Shown: positions 1-6,990 of the stretch, in pieces
Layout of the letters: the number at the start of each line of letters is the position of its first letter
How positions within the stretch are numbered: the first letter of the stretch is position 1
Assembly: GCA_910578405.1 (NCBI GenBank)
Contig: CAJTQO010000069.1
Location: 1-8,667, forward strand
Length of the DNA: 8,667 nt
Source: an uncultured Lachnospiraceae bacterium
Lineage (GTDB): Bacteria; Bacillota; Clostridia; Lachnospirales; Lachnospiraceae
Direction: 5' to 3'
Notes under the pieces: model-generated
Databases searched by the model: none
Told to the model about the DNA's origin: nothing
The model's input: only the letters and a program-made list of their open reading frames with translations
Translations under genes and position numbers: made by a program

Positions 1-252
1 TTCCATAGGTTTGATGTGGGCAGGCAGAGATGATGATTGTAACTGAATCCCCATTTTCCCATTTACGATAATTGTACCGCTGTCATATTTCTTCAAGCCC
101 TCCATACATTCCAGAGCCGTCGTTTTCCCCGCTCCGTTTACGCCGAGCAGGGAAAAAACTTCTCCTTTTTCGATTTGAAAATCAAGCCCCTTAAGAACAA
201 TATGGCTGCCATAGCTTTTCCTTAACCCGCAAACTTGCATTGCACAATTCAT
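1..252 (-). CDS. ABC-2-type transporter ATP-binding protein, N-terminal part (3' end outside window)
   Basis: This is the first 84 residues of an ABC transporter ATPase; the rest lies beyond position 1. The Walker A loop is visible as GVNGAGKTT (residues 37-45), preceded by the usual beta-strand (KGEVFSLLG). The Q-loop glutamine is probably Q72 in GIQLQSSSLP. Asn in the Walker A loop (GxNGAGKTT) and the GIQLQ segment are typical of the drug/antibiotic-export ATPases that pair with ABC-2 permeases. The signature motif and Walker B are not in view. The ATG at 252 overlaps the TGA of the merR-type gene by 4 nt (ATGA), which suggests translational coupling. A second in-frame ATG at 240 is an alternative start. 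The substrate is unknown. By context it is an exporter controlled by the adjacent MerR regulator, and a permease gene would be expected just downstream, outside the window. Confidence 0.93.
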   Translation of the reverse strand, partial: MNCAMQVCGLRKSYGSHIVLKGLDFQIEKGEVFSLLGVNGAGKTTALECMEGLKKYDSGTIIVNGKMGIQLQSSSLPAHIKPME

Positions 253-1049
253 CCTTCCACCTCCTCGAACGGATTTATTCCGAGTTTTGAAAAGTAGGCT
301 TGCAACGCTGGCTCTAAATAATCGTTTACGATTTTTTGCCTCTCTTCCCAAGCATTTGCAGCAGTATCAATATTGCCTATTTCCATCAATTTCGGCAACA
401 TACTCATATCGCCGTCCGTAAATTCCATAATCAGGCCCCAATATTCTTTTACAACCCGTTGACACTTTTCACTTTCGGGGAGCGCATTTTCTTTTTGCAG
501 TTGTACGATTTCATCGCTCAAACGATTAAATCTGTCCATAAAGTCTAATCCACTTTCCCTGTCAAAGTGATTACGGATATGGTCAAGCGTATCATCATCG
601 AAACGCTTAATAAGATAGTAAGAGTCATTTTTCATTTGCAGATTGACAATAATATCCGCATACTTCTTAAAATTGACTGTCTGCATTTGTAACACTTCTA
701 CTTTTAACTGTTCTATTGCTGTCAAAGAAGTTGTCAACTGCTCTATTTTCCCCCGTATGTCATCAGCCTGTTCAGTAAGCGCATTTGCAACATCCGTGGG
801 CGTCTCTAAGGAAATTAAGCGTTGCTTTATATCATCCAAAGTAAAGCCCAACGATTTCAAGCACACAATCTGATGAAGCATAACTAAATCTTTATCCGTA
901 TAAAGCCTGCGTCCACCCTCACTTTCCGCTGATGGACAGAGTAATCCCTCTTTGTCGTAATACTGCAAAGTGCGGACCGTTGTTCCCATTTTCTTCGCAA
1001 CTTCTCCAACTGTCATATATCCATCCGGAATTGCTCTGTATTTTGCCAT
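249..1049 (-). CDS. MerR-family transcriptional regulator with long C-terminal effector-binding domain (TipAS-like)
   Basis: This is a 266-residue cytoplasmic DNA-binding regulator. The N-terminal winged HTH of the MerR family is clear: MTVGEVAKKMGTTVRTLQYYDKEGLL at about residues 12-37, the GGRRLYTDKDL wing at 45-55, and the second helix pair to about 80. A dimerisation coiled coil follows at about 86-122. The remaining ~140 residues are helical and rich in aromatics (for example KEYWGLIMEFTDGD). They fit a TipAS-type drug-binding domain in size and appearance, but I cannot prove that without a profile search. No Cys pattern typical of metal-sensing MerR proteins is present. The start is set by AGGAGG at 1059-1064, 9 nt before the ATG. 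The gene overlaps the following ABC ATPase by 4 nt, so it probably senses a drug-like ligand and activates an operon encoding itself and the exporter. Confidence 0.93.
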   Translation of the reverse strand: MAKYRAIPDGYMTVGEVAKKMGTTVRTLQYYDKEGLLCPSAESEGGRRLYTDKDLVMLHQIVCLKSLGFTLDDIKQRLISLETPTDVANALTEQADDIRGKIEQLTTSLTAIEQLKVEVLQMQTVNFKKYADIIVNLQMKNDSYYLIKRFDDDTLDHIRNHFDRESGLDFMDRFNRLSDEIVQLQKENALPESEKCQRVVKEYWGLIMEFTDGDMSMLPKLMEIGNIDTAANAWEERQKIVNDYLEPALQAYFSKLGINPFEEVEG

Positions 1050-1058
1050 AGCCCTTTA

Positions 1059-1064
1059 CCTCCT
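1059..1064 (-). promoter_or_regulatory. Ribosome binding site of the MerR-type gene
   Basis: A perfect AGGAGG read on the minus strand, 9 nt before the ATG at 1049. The predicted transcription start (about 1065) is directly adjacent, so the mRNA leader is very short. Confidence 0.8.
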
Positions 1065-1071
1065 GAAACAT

Positions 1072-1102
1072 ATTATAAATCATTACGCAACGTCGCAAGC
1101 AA
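1072..1102 (-). promoter_or_regulatory. MerR-type promoter with 19-bp spacer
   Basis: On the minus strand there is a perfect TATAAT (-10, 1072-1077) and a weak -35 TTGCTT (1097-1102), separated by exactly 19 bp. A 19-20 bp spacer is the hallmark of promoters activated by MerR-family proteins, which untwist the DNA. The spacer contains ACGTTGCGT, a small dyad (ACG/CGT around TTG), which is the likely operator core. The promoter lies immediately upstream of the merR-type gene, so autoregulation of merR and the following ABC gene is inferred. Confidence 0.72.
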
Positions 1103-1120
1103 GACCTTTTTGGAAAATTT

Positions 1121-1201
1121 TCAGGCAAGTGTGCATTCTACGCGAAAAAGGCCATTTTCTGCACCGCTGGTTGTAATCTTGCCGATGATTTGCGTGTTCA
1201 A
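1121..1201 (-). CDS. Possible 26-residue ORF, unrecognised
   Basis: A TTG-started frame of 26 codons preceded by TGAGGTG about 6 nt upstream. The predicted peptide begins MNTQIIGKITTSGAE, contains one cysteine (VECTLA end) and has no membrane segment. It lies in the gap between the FtsX-type permease and the MerR-type gene. I do not recognise it; it could be a small peptide, the truncated 5' end of a lost gene, or chance. The ribosome binding site is the only positive evidence. Confidence 0.25.
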   Translation of the reverse strand: MNTQIIGKITTSGAENGLFRVECTLA

Positions 1202-1245
1202 GATAAGCACCTCATTTCTGATTCGTTGTGGTTACTTCCGGAAAT

Positions 1246-1305
1246 AAAAAGGCCGCCCCTTCATAAGCGTATGAAAATATGTTTGCTATACGATGGCTTT
1301 TTTCT
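1246..1305 (-). terminator. Weak candidate terminator after the FtsX-type permease
   Basis: On the minus strand a run of A followed by GCC pairs imperfectly with GGC plus a T-run (GGCCTTTTTATTT) about 50 nt later. An inner CGTAT/ATACG pair sits in the loop. The stem is irregular and the loop long, so this is weaker than the terminators at 4717-4747 and 7462-7505. Its A/T symmetry would also allow function on the opposite strand. It lies 45-105 nt beyond the permease stop. Confidence 0.33.
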
Positions 1306-1349
1306 TTTGCCGTCGTCCGTCAGGCTGTCACTCTTGCTAAAATCCCCTG

Positions 1350-3908
1350 TTATTCAAGCCGAAGCCGTTCTACAACGCTTTGCTTCTCCAAATTCTTAAA
1401 ACAGAGATACGGAATCAGGACTGCAAAGACAATCAAAATCGGTGTACAGATTATAAGGGGCAGGAGCGTGAAATGGAAAGTCGCTGTCCAGTCACCGGCT
1501 ACCATCATCCGCACTCCGACAAGGACGCCGAAAGCGCTTAGGATATAAGATACAAAGAGCGCACTAACCGCATAATAAAGGCCCTCGTCAATCAGCATAC
1601 TGCGAAGCTGCCGCTTTGTCATGCCCACGCTCTGTATCATGGCAAACTCCTTCTGGCGGGAAACAATCGCCGTTACCATAGAGTTGACAAAATTCAAAAT
1701 ACCTACAAATGCAATGATAAGGCTAATTGCAAATCCCATCACGGTATTTGCCCGTGTCTGTTCTTCATAATGTTCAATAAGAGTGGATTTTGAAGTGAAG
1801 TTCAGGCTTTTATCCACATTGTTCCGATATTCAATCAGCATCGTTTCCGCCTGCGGTTGGCATTCCCCGGACACATCAAAGAACAGTTTTCGCAGGGTAT
1901 TGTCCGGGTACATCATTCGGAAAGCGTCTGCCGGAAGATAAAACGAAAGAAAATCCTGTACACTGCTGTTTACCCCCTCAGTAATGGTGGCTATATCCAT
2001 CACAATCGCCATAACCTCATATTGCTGTCCGTTCAGTTCCACCATGTCCCCAACAGAATACGTCGGCTGTGTTTCTTTCCCTGCATCTTCCGCGCCGGCA
2101 GCCGCTTCCATAATTACATAGTCACCAGACAAAAATTTCTCTTTATCAAAGACGCCATCCAATATCCGGCCATCCTGTGCAAAGGCGTCCAGTATTAGAC
2201 CATCCATGCCGTACAAAATGGAAACACATTCTCCGCTGTTCATCATATCGTGATAGGATGCCGCCAGTCCGGCGTCCGTTGCTTCGATGTAGGCCAGTCT
2301 GTCATCCGCATTATAATAGCTCTGAATATTTGCAAGGGCGGACGCGCCGATTTCATGGGTAAACACCTGCGAATATAAGCGCCCTGTTGCTTCCAACCCG
2401 GAAAGGCCCTCAATGTTTTGTGCCAGTGAGCGGGAAATGGTCGTACCGTAAGGGTTATAAGTCCCAAAGGTGGAAGAAATGGAACTGTCCTCTACCTCAA
2501 AATCACTGATTACCGTCTGGCTCATGTATTTATCAATATCAAAGCTGGCGCTTTTTGCATAAATGCAGGAAAGCAGCGTCAACCCCAACGTCAGGGAGCA
2601 AATCACAGTAACGGTGCGCTTCTTGTTCCGCCCTAAGTTTGCCAGCGCCATTTTCGGAATGCTTGCGCCAATCGTACTTTCCTTAATTTTCCGTCTGCTG
2701 TTCCTCCCCGTATCCGTGTAGCGCAGAGCCTCCATCGGAGAAACCTTGCCAGCGATTTTAGCGGGCTTCATGCAGGAAATCCATACGGTCACATAGGCGA
2801 ACAGCGCAGCGCCAACGAAAATATAAGGATTGACCGCCGTTTTCGCTTCTCCCGTCACGCCGGTTATCATTACCGGAGCTAACACAGCCCCCAGCAGATA
2901 CCCAATCACAAGCCCGATAGGAATACCGATTAGCGACAGGCGGTTAACCTGAGCGTAAATCATTTTCTTTAGCTGCTTTTTCGTTGTTCCCAAAGTTTTC
3001 AGCCTGCCATAAAAACGAATGTCACTGGCGACAGAAATCTGGAAAATATTATAAATAATCAGATAACCGCTGACAAAGACCAATACCATGCAGATTGCCA
3101 TAGGGATAATTTCACGGATGATGTTTTGGTTCATGGTGGCGTCATAAGCTATGTTGGGGGAAAGAGATACATGGAATAGGCCGGTATCCATTAAAATTTG
3201 CTCCGCTGCCTGTTCCAGATTTTTGTCACTGTAAAGGTTCAGGTGAAGCATCCCCGTACCAAAAACCTGCTTATTTTCCAACTGCGCCGCCTGATTGACG
3301 CCTGCACATTCCCTTTTAACAAAGGCTTCGGATACCCAGGCCATACTTGCCATAGCAACGGAATTTCCATCCCAATAGCCAGACAAGATAAAATTGCTTA
3401 TGGTATATGCCCCGCTGTTTAAGTCTTTTCTCCATTTTAAGGTAATTTCCTGTCCTAATTCATGGGGCAGGCCCAATTTATCAAGGGTAATCGTGTCCAA
3501 CGCAATTTCATTTTCACTAACCGGCAATGTTCCCTCTGTCGGCATGGAGAAAGCAGAAACGGCATAATTTTCATCCGCATAGCGGATTTCAACCTGCCTG
3601 CCAGTCAATTCCTCATTTTCGGCAATGCCGATTACAATGCTTTTTCCAAAATCCCGAACCGCTTCATGGGTGGAAATCTTCTCCATTTCTTCCTCAGTCA
3701 GAGCGCCGGCGCTTAAATGGCTGTTATACCCGGCCTGTTGGAAATTCATATCCTGCAAATTTTTGACCATGCTCTGCGAAAGGACAAACAAAGACGTAAG
3801 CATCAACGTTGTCAGTACAATAGCGAGAATGGCAACAAGATTCCTGGCCTTGTTCGACTGAAAGCTGCGGCTGGTCAGAGTGCGAATGATAGATTTTTGC
3901 TTTTTCAT
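1350..3908 (-). CDS. Two-module FtsX-type ABC transporter permease
   Basis: An 852-residue membrane protein of the FtsX/MacB-type permease superfamily. About eight membrane helices appear as two sets of four: near 24-46, 266-290, 325-349 and 360-380, then 433-452, 722-745, 777-800 and 812-835. Each set brackets a large extracytoplasmic domain (about 47-265 and 453-720). Both halves carry the coupling-helix pattern typical of the family after the second helix: LKTLGTTKKQLKKM at about 303-316 and RQKEFAMIQSVGMTKRQL at 751-768. The gene starts 4 nt after the ATPase stop, so the two form one transporter. Such transporters work as mechanotransmission or export machines for peptides, lipids or antibiotics rather than as importers. 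Control by the upstream LytTR two-component system suggests a peptide antibiotic or bacteriocin as inducer. This is inference; no substrate is shown by sequence. Confidence 0.93.
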   Translation of the reverse strand: MKKQKSIIRTLTSRSFQSNKARNLVAILAIVLTTLMLTSLFVLSQSMVKNLQDMNFQQAGYNSHLSAGALTEEEMEKISTHEAVRDFGKSIVIGIAENEELTGRQVEIRYADENYAVSAFSMPTEGTLPVSENEIALDTITLDKLGLPHELGQEITLKWRKDLNSGAYTISNFILSGYWDGNSVAMASMAWVSEAFVKRECAGVNQAAQLENKQVFGTGMLHLNLYSDKNLEQAAEQILMDTGLFHVSLSPNIAYDATMNQNIIREIIPMAICMVLVFVSGYLIIYNIFQISVASDIRFYGRLKTLGTTKKQLKKMIYAQVNRLSLIGIPIGLVIGYLLGAVLAPVMITGVTGEAKTAVNPYIFVGAALFAYVTVWISCMKPAKIAGKVSPMEALRYTDTGRNSRRKIKESTIGASIPKMALANLGRNKKRTVTVICSLTLGLTLLSCIYAKSASFDIDKYMSQTVISDFEVEDSSISSTFGTYNPYGTTISRSLAQNIEGLSGLEATGRLYSQVFTHEIGASALANIQSYYNADDRLAYIEATDAGLAASYHDMMNSGECVSILYGMDGLILDAFAQDGRILDGVFDKEKFLSGDYVIMEAAAGAEDAGKETQPTYSVGDMVELNGQQYEVMAIVMDIATITEGVNSSVQDFLSFYLPADAFRMMYPDNTLRKLFFDVSGECQPQAETMLIEYRNNVDKSLNFTSKSTLIEHYEEQTRANTVMGFAISLIIAFVGILNFVNSMVTAIVSRQKEFAMIQSVGMTKRQLRSMLIDEGLYYAVSALFVSYILSAFGVLVGVRMMVAGDWTATFHFTLLPLIICTPILIVFAVLIPYLCFKNLEKQSVVERLRLE

Positions 3909-3912
3909 GGCA

Positions 3913-4587
3913 TCACCGCCTTAACTCTGTGATTTTTCCATCTTCAATACGCAGGCGTCTGTCAGCCTGTGCTGCAATTTCCGGATTGTGGGTTATCATT
4001 ACGATAGTCTGATGGAATTTCTTGCCGGTGACTTTCAAAAGCCCGATTACCTCATCGCTGGTCTTGCTGTCCAGATTTCCGGTCGGTTCATCGGCCAGGA
4101 TAATGGCTGGTTTGCTGGCTAACGCTCTGGCAATCGCCACGCGCTGCTGCTGTCCGCCGGAAAGGGTGTTGGGCATATGCAAAAGCTTCTTTTCCAGGCC
4201 CAGCAGGGTAACTATCTCCTGAATAAACTTCTGGTCGGGCTTCTTTCCATCAAGTTGAATAGGCATGACGATGTTTTCATACACGTTCAGGATAGGAACA
4301 AGATTATAGTTCTGAAAAATGAAACCGATACGCTGGCGGCGAAATACAGTCAAATCCTCGTCTTTCAGCTTGCCCAGCTCATAGTTATCTACCTTGACCG
4401 TCCCGGAAGTGGGGCGGTCTAAACCGCCCAGCATATGCAGCAGGGTGGATTTACCGCTGCCGGATGTGCCGATGATGGCAACAAATTCGCCCGGCTCAAT
4501 GGAAATGCTTACGCCGTCCAGAGCCTTGACAATGTTCTGCTTGTCGCCGTATTGTTTCGTCAGTTGTTTCGTGCTTAAAATACTCAT
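3913..4587 (-). CDS. ABC transporter ATP-binding protein (LolD/MacB/BceA-type)
   Basis: A complete 224-residue ATPase, normal for the family. All motifs are intact: Walker A GTSGSGKST (40-48), Q-loop FIFQNYNLVP (Q92), signature LSGGQQQR (142-149), Walker B IILADEP with the D-loop GNLDSKT (about 162-176), and H-loop ITHN (H200). The ADEPTGNLDSKT and FQNYNLVP segments are typical of ATPases that serve FtsX-type permeases. The start is placed at ATG 4587 because GTGAGGT lies 8-9 nt upstream. A longer frame could begin at GTG 4602, but that codon is itself part of the Shine-Dalgarno sequence. It is the first gene of a two-gene operon with the permease and has its own promoter. Confidence 0.95.
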   Translation of the reverse strand: MSILSTKQLTKQYGDKQNIVKALDGVSISIEPGEFVAIIGTSGSGKSTLLHMLGGLDRPTSGTVKVDNYELGKLKDEDLTVFRRQRIGFIFQNYNLVPILNVYENIVMPIQLDGKKPDQKFIQEIVTLLGLEKKLLHMPNTLSGGQQQRVAIARALASKPAIILADEPTGNLDSKTSDEVIGLLKVTGKKFHQTIVMITHNPEIAAQADRRLRIEDGKITELRR

Positions 4588-4625
4588 ATACCATGACCTC
4601 ACTTTGTTTTTCTGGATTCGCTTTC

Positions 4626-4653
4626 ATTATATCCGGGCAAAAGAAAGGCACAA
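4626..4653 (-). promoter_or_regulatory. Promoter of the ABC transporter operon
   Basis: On the minus strand a perfect TATAAT (4626-4631) is preceded by a poor -35 (TTGTGC, 4648-4653, 16-bp spacer; or ATTGTG with 17 bp). A good -10 with a poor -35 is what an activator-dependent promoter looks like. The expected start of transcription gives a leader of about 30 nt before ATG 4587. Confidence 0.68.
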
Positions 4654-4668
4654 TGGAAAATGCGTAAT

Positions 4669-4698
4669 CTAATATCTACAATGAAAAAACTAAAGTTC
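4669..4698 (-). promoter_or_regulatory. Candidate LytTR direct-repeat binding site
   Basis: Two 9-mers on the minus strand, GAACTTTAG (4690-4698) and AGATATTAG (4669-4677), lie exactly 21 bp apart start to start. Each agrees at 5 of 7 fixed positions with the ComE-type consensus ACANTTNAG. LytTR regulators bind imperfect 9-bp direct repeats with 12-bp spacing, about two helical turns. The proximal repeat ends 37 bp upstream of the -10, a typical activator position. The motif is degenerate and the region AT-rich, so chance is possible. Confidence 0.4.
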
Positions 4699-4716
4699 TC
4701 CCGAAAATAAGGACGG

Positions 4717-4747
4717 AAAAAAACGCCGTTTCATGAAGAAACAGCGT
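4717..4747 (-). terminator. Intrinsic terminator after the histidine kinase
   Basis: On the minus strand ACGCTGTTTC and GAAACGGCGT form a 10-bp stem (one G-T pair) with a 5-nt loop, directly followed by seven T. It begins 7 nt after the kinase stop codon. It separates transcription of the two-component system from that of the ABC operon. Confidence 0.93.
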
Positions 4748-4754
4748 CGTTCAA

Positions 4755-6044
4755 TTAAGGGCATGGGAGCAGGATGTTCAACCGATAGGTTCTTTCTCCC
4801 TGTTGGAAGCTGCACTGGCCGCCATATTTCTCTACGGCTTTTTTGATGTTGGGAATACCAAAGCCATGCACAAAGCGGTCTTTCTTTGTGGTTCCCTCTG
4901 TGAGATGGTTTCCCGGCGACACATTGTTTTCTATGATGATAAGCAGCATATCCCGGACACGCTCGGCCTTAACAGTAATCAGACGCTTGTACTCCGGCAG
5001 ATGTTCGCTGGCCTCTATCGCGTTGTCAATGGCGTTGCCGAAAATGGCGCTGATGTCCAGCGGCTCCATAAAGCCAATCCCATGAAAATCAACCATAGCG
5101 GAAAAATCAATCTGTTTTTCATGAGCCTTTGCCGCTTTATCTTTCAGAATAATGTCCAGAAATTCATTTCCCGTATGCACATAGTCCTCGTAGTCCGCAA
5201 TTTGGGAGCGTAGCGTTTCCGCCATCCGGCGTGTTTCTTTTGTGTTCTGACTGTTTTCCATTACAAGCAAATGGTTTTTCAGGTCATGGTAGATGGAGCG
5301 AACCCGTTCTTCGTCTTTCATTTTTTCTTGATAGTAAGCAAACTGCTGTTGTAGCTGGGCAATCTGCATTTTGTCCCGCTGTCCCTGCTCCCGGAGATAG
5401 GACACATTTCTGGAATACAAAAATTGCACAATAAAAACTATACAGAGTACAGAAGCAATTAAATCCAAGAATGATGTATCGGACGTTCTCAAATTCAAAT
5501 ACCCATAAGCGCTTGCAAACGATACACCGAAAACCAAAAGAAAACTGATGGATACAATAGCGGCATCTTTTGCCAGAATATCATATTTGAAATTCTTTAA
5601 TAAGCGGTAGGCAACCATCAAAAACAATAACCTTAGCAGCATGATAAAGACATATATCTGCCATTTAATTATAGCCGTTCCATCCACTTGCGTCATTATA
5701 TCGCCGTGATAAACAAAATCCATAATGGAAAGCCCAACTGACTCCGTAAATGGTATTATCAATAAGTAAGACAGCTCCATAACAATCAGCGCCTGGTGGA
5801 ATGACGTTTCATAACACAGAAGCGTTAATCCTATAAGCAAAGCCAATAACACAAAAAGACGGTATGCTCCTATATCCACAAAAAAGGTCATAACAATAAC
5901 CGCCATTGCATAAACAACCGGTGGAATAATTCTGATGATTGCTTTTTGAAATCGGCAAGGCTTACAGAAACACAAAGTCATTACATAAAAAATAGCCGCT
6001 TCCGTTATTGTTGCCAAGATGTCTAACAAGTTATAAAGCCACAT
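4755..6044 (-). CDS. GHKL-domain sensor histidine kinase (AgrC-like)
   Basis: A 429-residue membrane sensor. The N-terminal ~210 residues contain six to seven hydrophobic helices with little extracytoplasmic sequence, the layout of AgrC-type peptide sensors. A coiled linker (about 215-247) leads to the phosphoacceptor motif SIYHDLKNHL (His253), where the HDLKNH form is typical of the LytTR-partner kinases. The ATP-binding GHKL fold shows the N-box FGNAIDNAIEAS (335-346), ENN (372-374) and the G-box HGFGIPNIKKAV (393-404). The chosen ATG at 6044 overlaps the response regulator stop by 1 nt (TAATG), with a G-rich SD (GGGGGGAT) about 10 nt upstream. A TTG at 6062 would add six residues but has no SD of its own. 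It should sense an extracellular signal and phosphorylate the LytTR regulator encoded just before it. The ligand is unknown. Confidence 0.93.
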   Translation of the reverse strand: MWLYNLLDILATITEAAIFYVMTLCFCKPCRFQKAIIRIIPPVVYAMAVIVMTFFVDIGAYRLFVLLALLIGLTLLCYETSFHQALIVMELSYLLIIPFTESVGLSIMDFVYHGDIMTQVDGTAIIKWQIYVFIMLLRLLFLMVAYRLLKNFKYDILAKDAAIVSISFLLVFGVSFASAYGYLNLRTSDTSFLDLIASVLCIVFIVQFLYSRNVSYLREQGQRDKMQIAQLQQQFAYYQEKMKDEERVRSIYHDLKNHLLVMENSQNTKETRRMAETLRSQIADYEDYVHTGNEFLDIILKDKAAKAHEKQIDFSAMVDFHGIGFMEPLDISAIFGNAIDNAIEASEHLPEYKRLITVKAERVRDMLLIIIENNVSPGNHLTEGTTKKDRFVHGFGIPNIKKAVEKYGGQCSFQQGERTYRLNILLPCP

Positions 6045-6754
6045 TACAGCATATCCCCCCAATAATCAGCCAAACGTTCCATAAACTCTTTGCGCTTCGG
6101 CTGGCTGATAGGGATAATCTCACCAGTAATCAATTCAAGTTCCAGCTTATTCACACCCTTTACATAAAATAAATTTACCATGTAGCTGGTGTGGCAGCGA
6201 ATAAAACCTTTGCCTTGTAGCGCTTGTTCCATCTCTTTCATGCTCTTGTAACAGATAATATTTTCCTGCTCTGTATGTAGAAGCAGATTGCGGTTAAAAG
6301 TTTCTACATAGCGGAGCGATTTTAGAAATACCTTATATCTCCCTGTATCGTTGGAAATTACCATAGCGGGGCTATCATCTTTCCTATGTTTCTTTAACCA
6401 CGAATCCATTTCCGCTTTCAGGCGGACATATTTTATCGGCTTGACAATATAGTTAGCGGCCTGATATTTATATCCCTCTAAGCCATATTGGGTGAGGGTA
6501 GTCAAAAAGATAATGCCGACTTTCTCATTCATCTGTCGGACACGCCCGGCAGCTCGCAGACCGTCTACCAGCCGCATTTGAATGTCCAGGAAAATCAGGT
6601 CAATGGTGGTATCATACTTTTCAATGAGTTCCATGCCATCGTAATAAGCAGTTATCTTTATTTCTTCTCCGGTTTCAGCGATATATTGATTCAGCAGACC
6701 TGTCAGGTATGCGACAAAATCTTTTTCATCGTCACATATTGCTATGTGTATCAA
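6044..6754 (-). CDS. LytTR-family response regulator (AgrA/ComE-like)
   Basis: A 236-residue cytoplasmic response regulator. The receiver domain occupies about residues 1-120, with the acidic pair D8-D9 (ICDDE), phosphoacceptor D57 (DLIFLDIQM), switch Thr T85 and K105 (IVKPI). The C-terminal LytTR DNA-binding domain covers about 130-232, including the RCHTSYMVNLFYVKGV and ISQPKRKEF segments typical of the fold. The start is taken as TTG 6754 because GAGGTG (6761-6766) lies 6 nt upstream and the protein then begins LIHIAICDDE, the family norm; another TTG at 6787 has no SD. That SD overlaps the stop of the broken HTH micro-gene upstream, so the two were once a coupled operon. It is translationally coupled to the kinase. 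The likely target is the promoter of the ABC transporter operon downstream. Confidence 0.94.
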   Translation of the reverse strand: MIHIAICDDEKDFVAYLTGLLNQYIAETGEEIKITAYYDGMELIEKYDTTIDLIFLDIQMRLVDGLRAAGRVRQMNEKVGIIFLTTLTQYGLEGYKYQAANYIVKPIKYVRLKAEMDSWLKKHRKDDSPAMVISNDTGRYKVFLKSLRYVETFNRNLLLHTEQENIICYKSMKEMEQALQGKGFIRCHTSYMVNLFYVKGVNKLELELITGEIIPISQPKRKEFMERLADYWGDML

Positions 6755-6764
6755 AAATGTCACC

Positions 6765-6931
6765 TCATTTCTTATATTGCCGGTCAACCGGCTTTTCTGC
6801 CTCTTTTGGCATCAGCCAGACAGTAGCCATCTTCACAGCGCCGGGGATAGGGTCAGCAACGCAATCATAATTTACCCTACGAGGCAATACGCCCATTGCT
6901 CAGCGGCCTCTTTTAATGTCATATAATTCAT
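6765..6931 (-). pseudogene. HTH micro-gene (55 codons) inactivated by a one-base frameshift
   Basis: Starts at ATG 6931 with GGAGG 6 nt upstream and reads MNYMTLKEAAEQW, the first helices of a small excisionase/MerR-like HTH protein. It then hits a stop after 19 codons. In the next frame the family continues without a break: VLPRRVNY, then PIPGAVKMATVWLMPKEAEK, ending VDRQYKK and a stop at 6765-6767. Restoring one G in the GGG run at 6892-6894 gives a 55-residue protein of the pattern 'TLKEAAExWGVxxRRVNYxC...IPGAxKxAxVWLxPK', which I recognise from small DNA-binding proteins of Clostridia mobile elements. The segment VADPIPG, where relatives usually have AEGRIPG, suggests further decay. The stop lies inside the SD of the response regulator. 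Sequencing error or programmed frameshifting are alternatives. Confidence 0.82.
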
Positions 6932-6951
6932 TTCACACCTCCATAAAGCAC

Positions 6952-6980
6952 ATTATAGTTCTCTTACTCGAACAATGCAA
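6952..6980 (-). promoter_or_regulatory. Promoter of the HTH micro-gene / two-component operon
   Basis: On the minus strand TATAAT (6952-6957) and TTGCAT (6975-6980) are spaced by 17 bp, 20 nt upstream of the HTH micro-gene ATG. The -35 overlaps a tandem hexamer repeat (6979-6990, ACACTT twice), a possible regulator site. Confidence 0.72.
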
Positions 6981-6990
6981 GTGTAAGTGT
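6979..6990. repeat. Tandem hexamer repeat next to the -35 of the two-component operon
   Basis: AAGTGT occurs twice head to tail on the plus strand (ACACTT twice on the minus strand), abutting the -35 element. It is short and could be chance. The rest of the stretch from 6991 to 7086 shows no further convincing signal. Confidence 0.4.

Noticed and set aside
1279..3932. Several plus-strand frames of 60-113 codons opposite the permease.
   Set aside because: They lie antisense to a well-supported long gene, lack ribosome binding sites and have no family-like composition.
4588..4602. Longer N-terminus of the ATPase from GTG 4602.
   Set aside because: The GTG is part of the GTGAGGT Shine-Dalgarno sequence that serves ATG 4587, and the added residues are not part of the ABC fold.
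6045..6062. Longer N-terminus of the histidine kinase from TTG 6062.
   Set aside because: It would begin inside the G-rich SD; the ATG in the TAATG overlap is better placed.
6779..6792. Dyad GCCGGT-CA-ACCGGC upstream of the response regulator.
   Set aside because: The two-base centre cannot form a normal hairpin loop and there is no adjacent T-run on the transcribed strand. It falls within the tail codons of the HTH micro-gene and is probably incidental.
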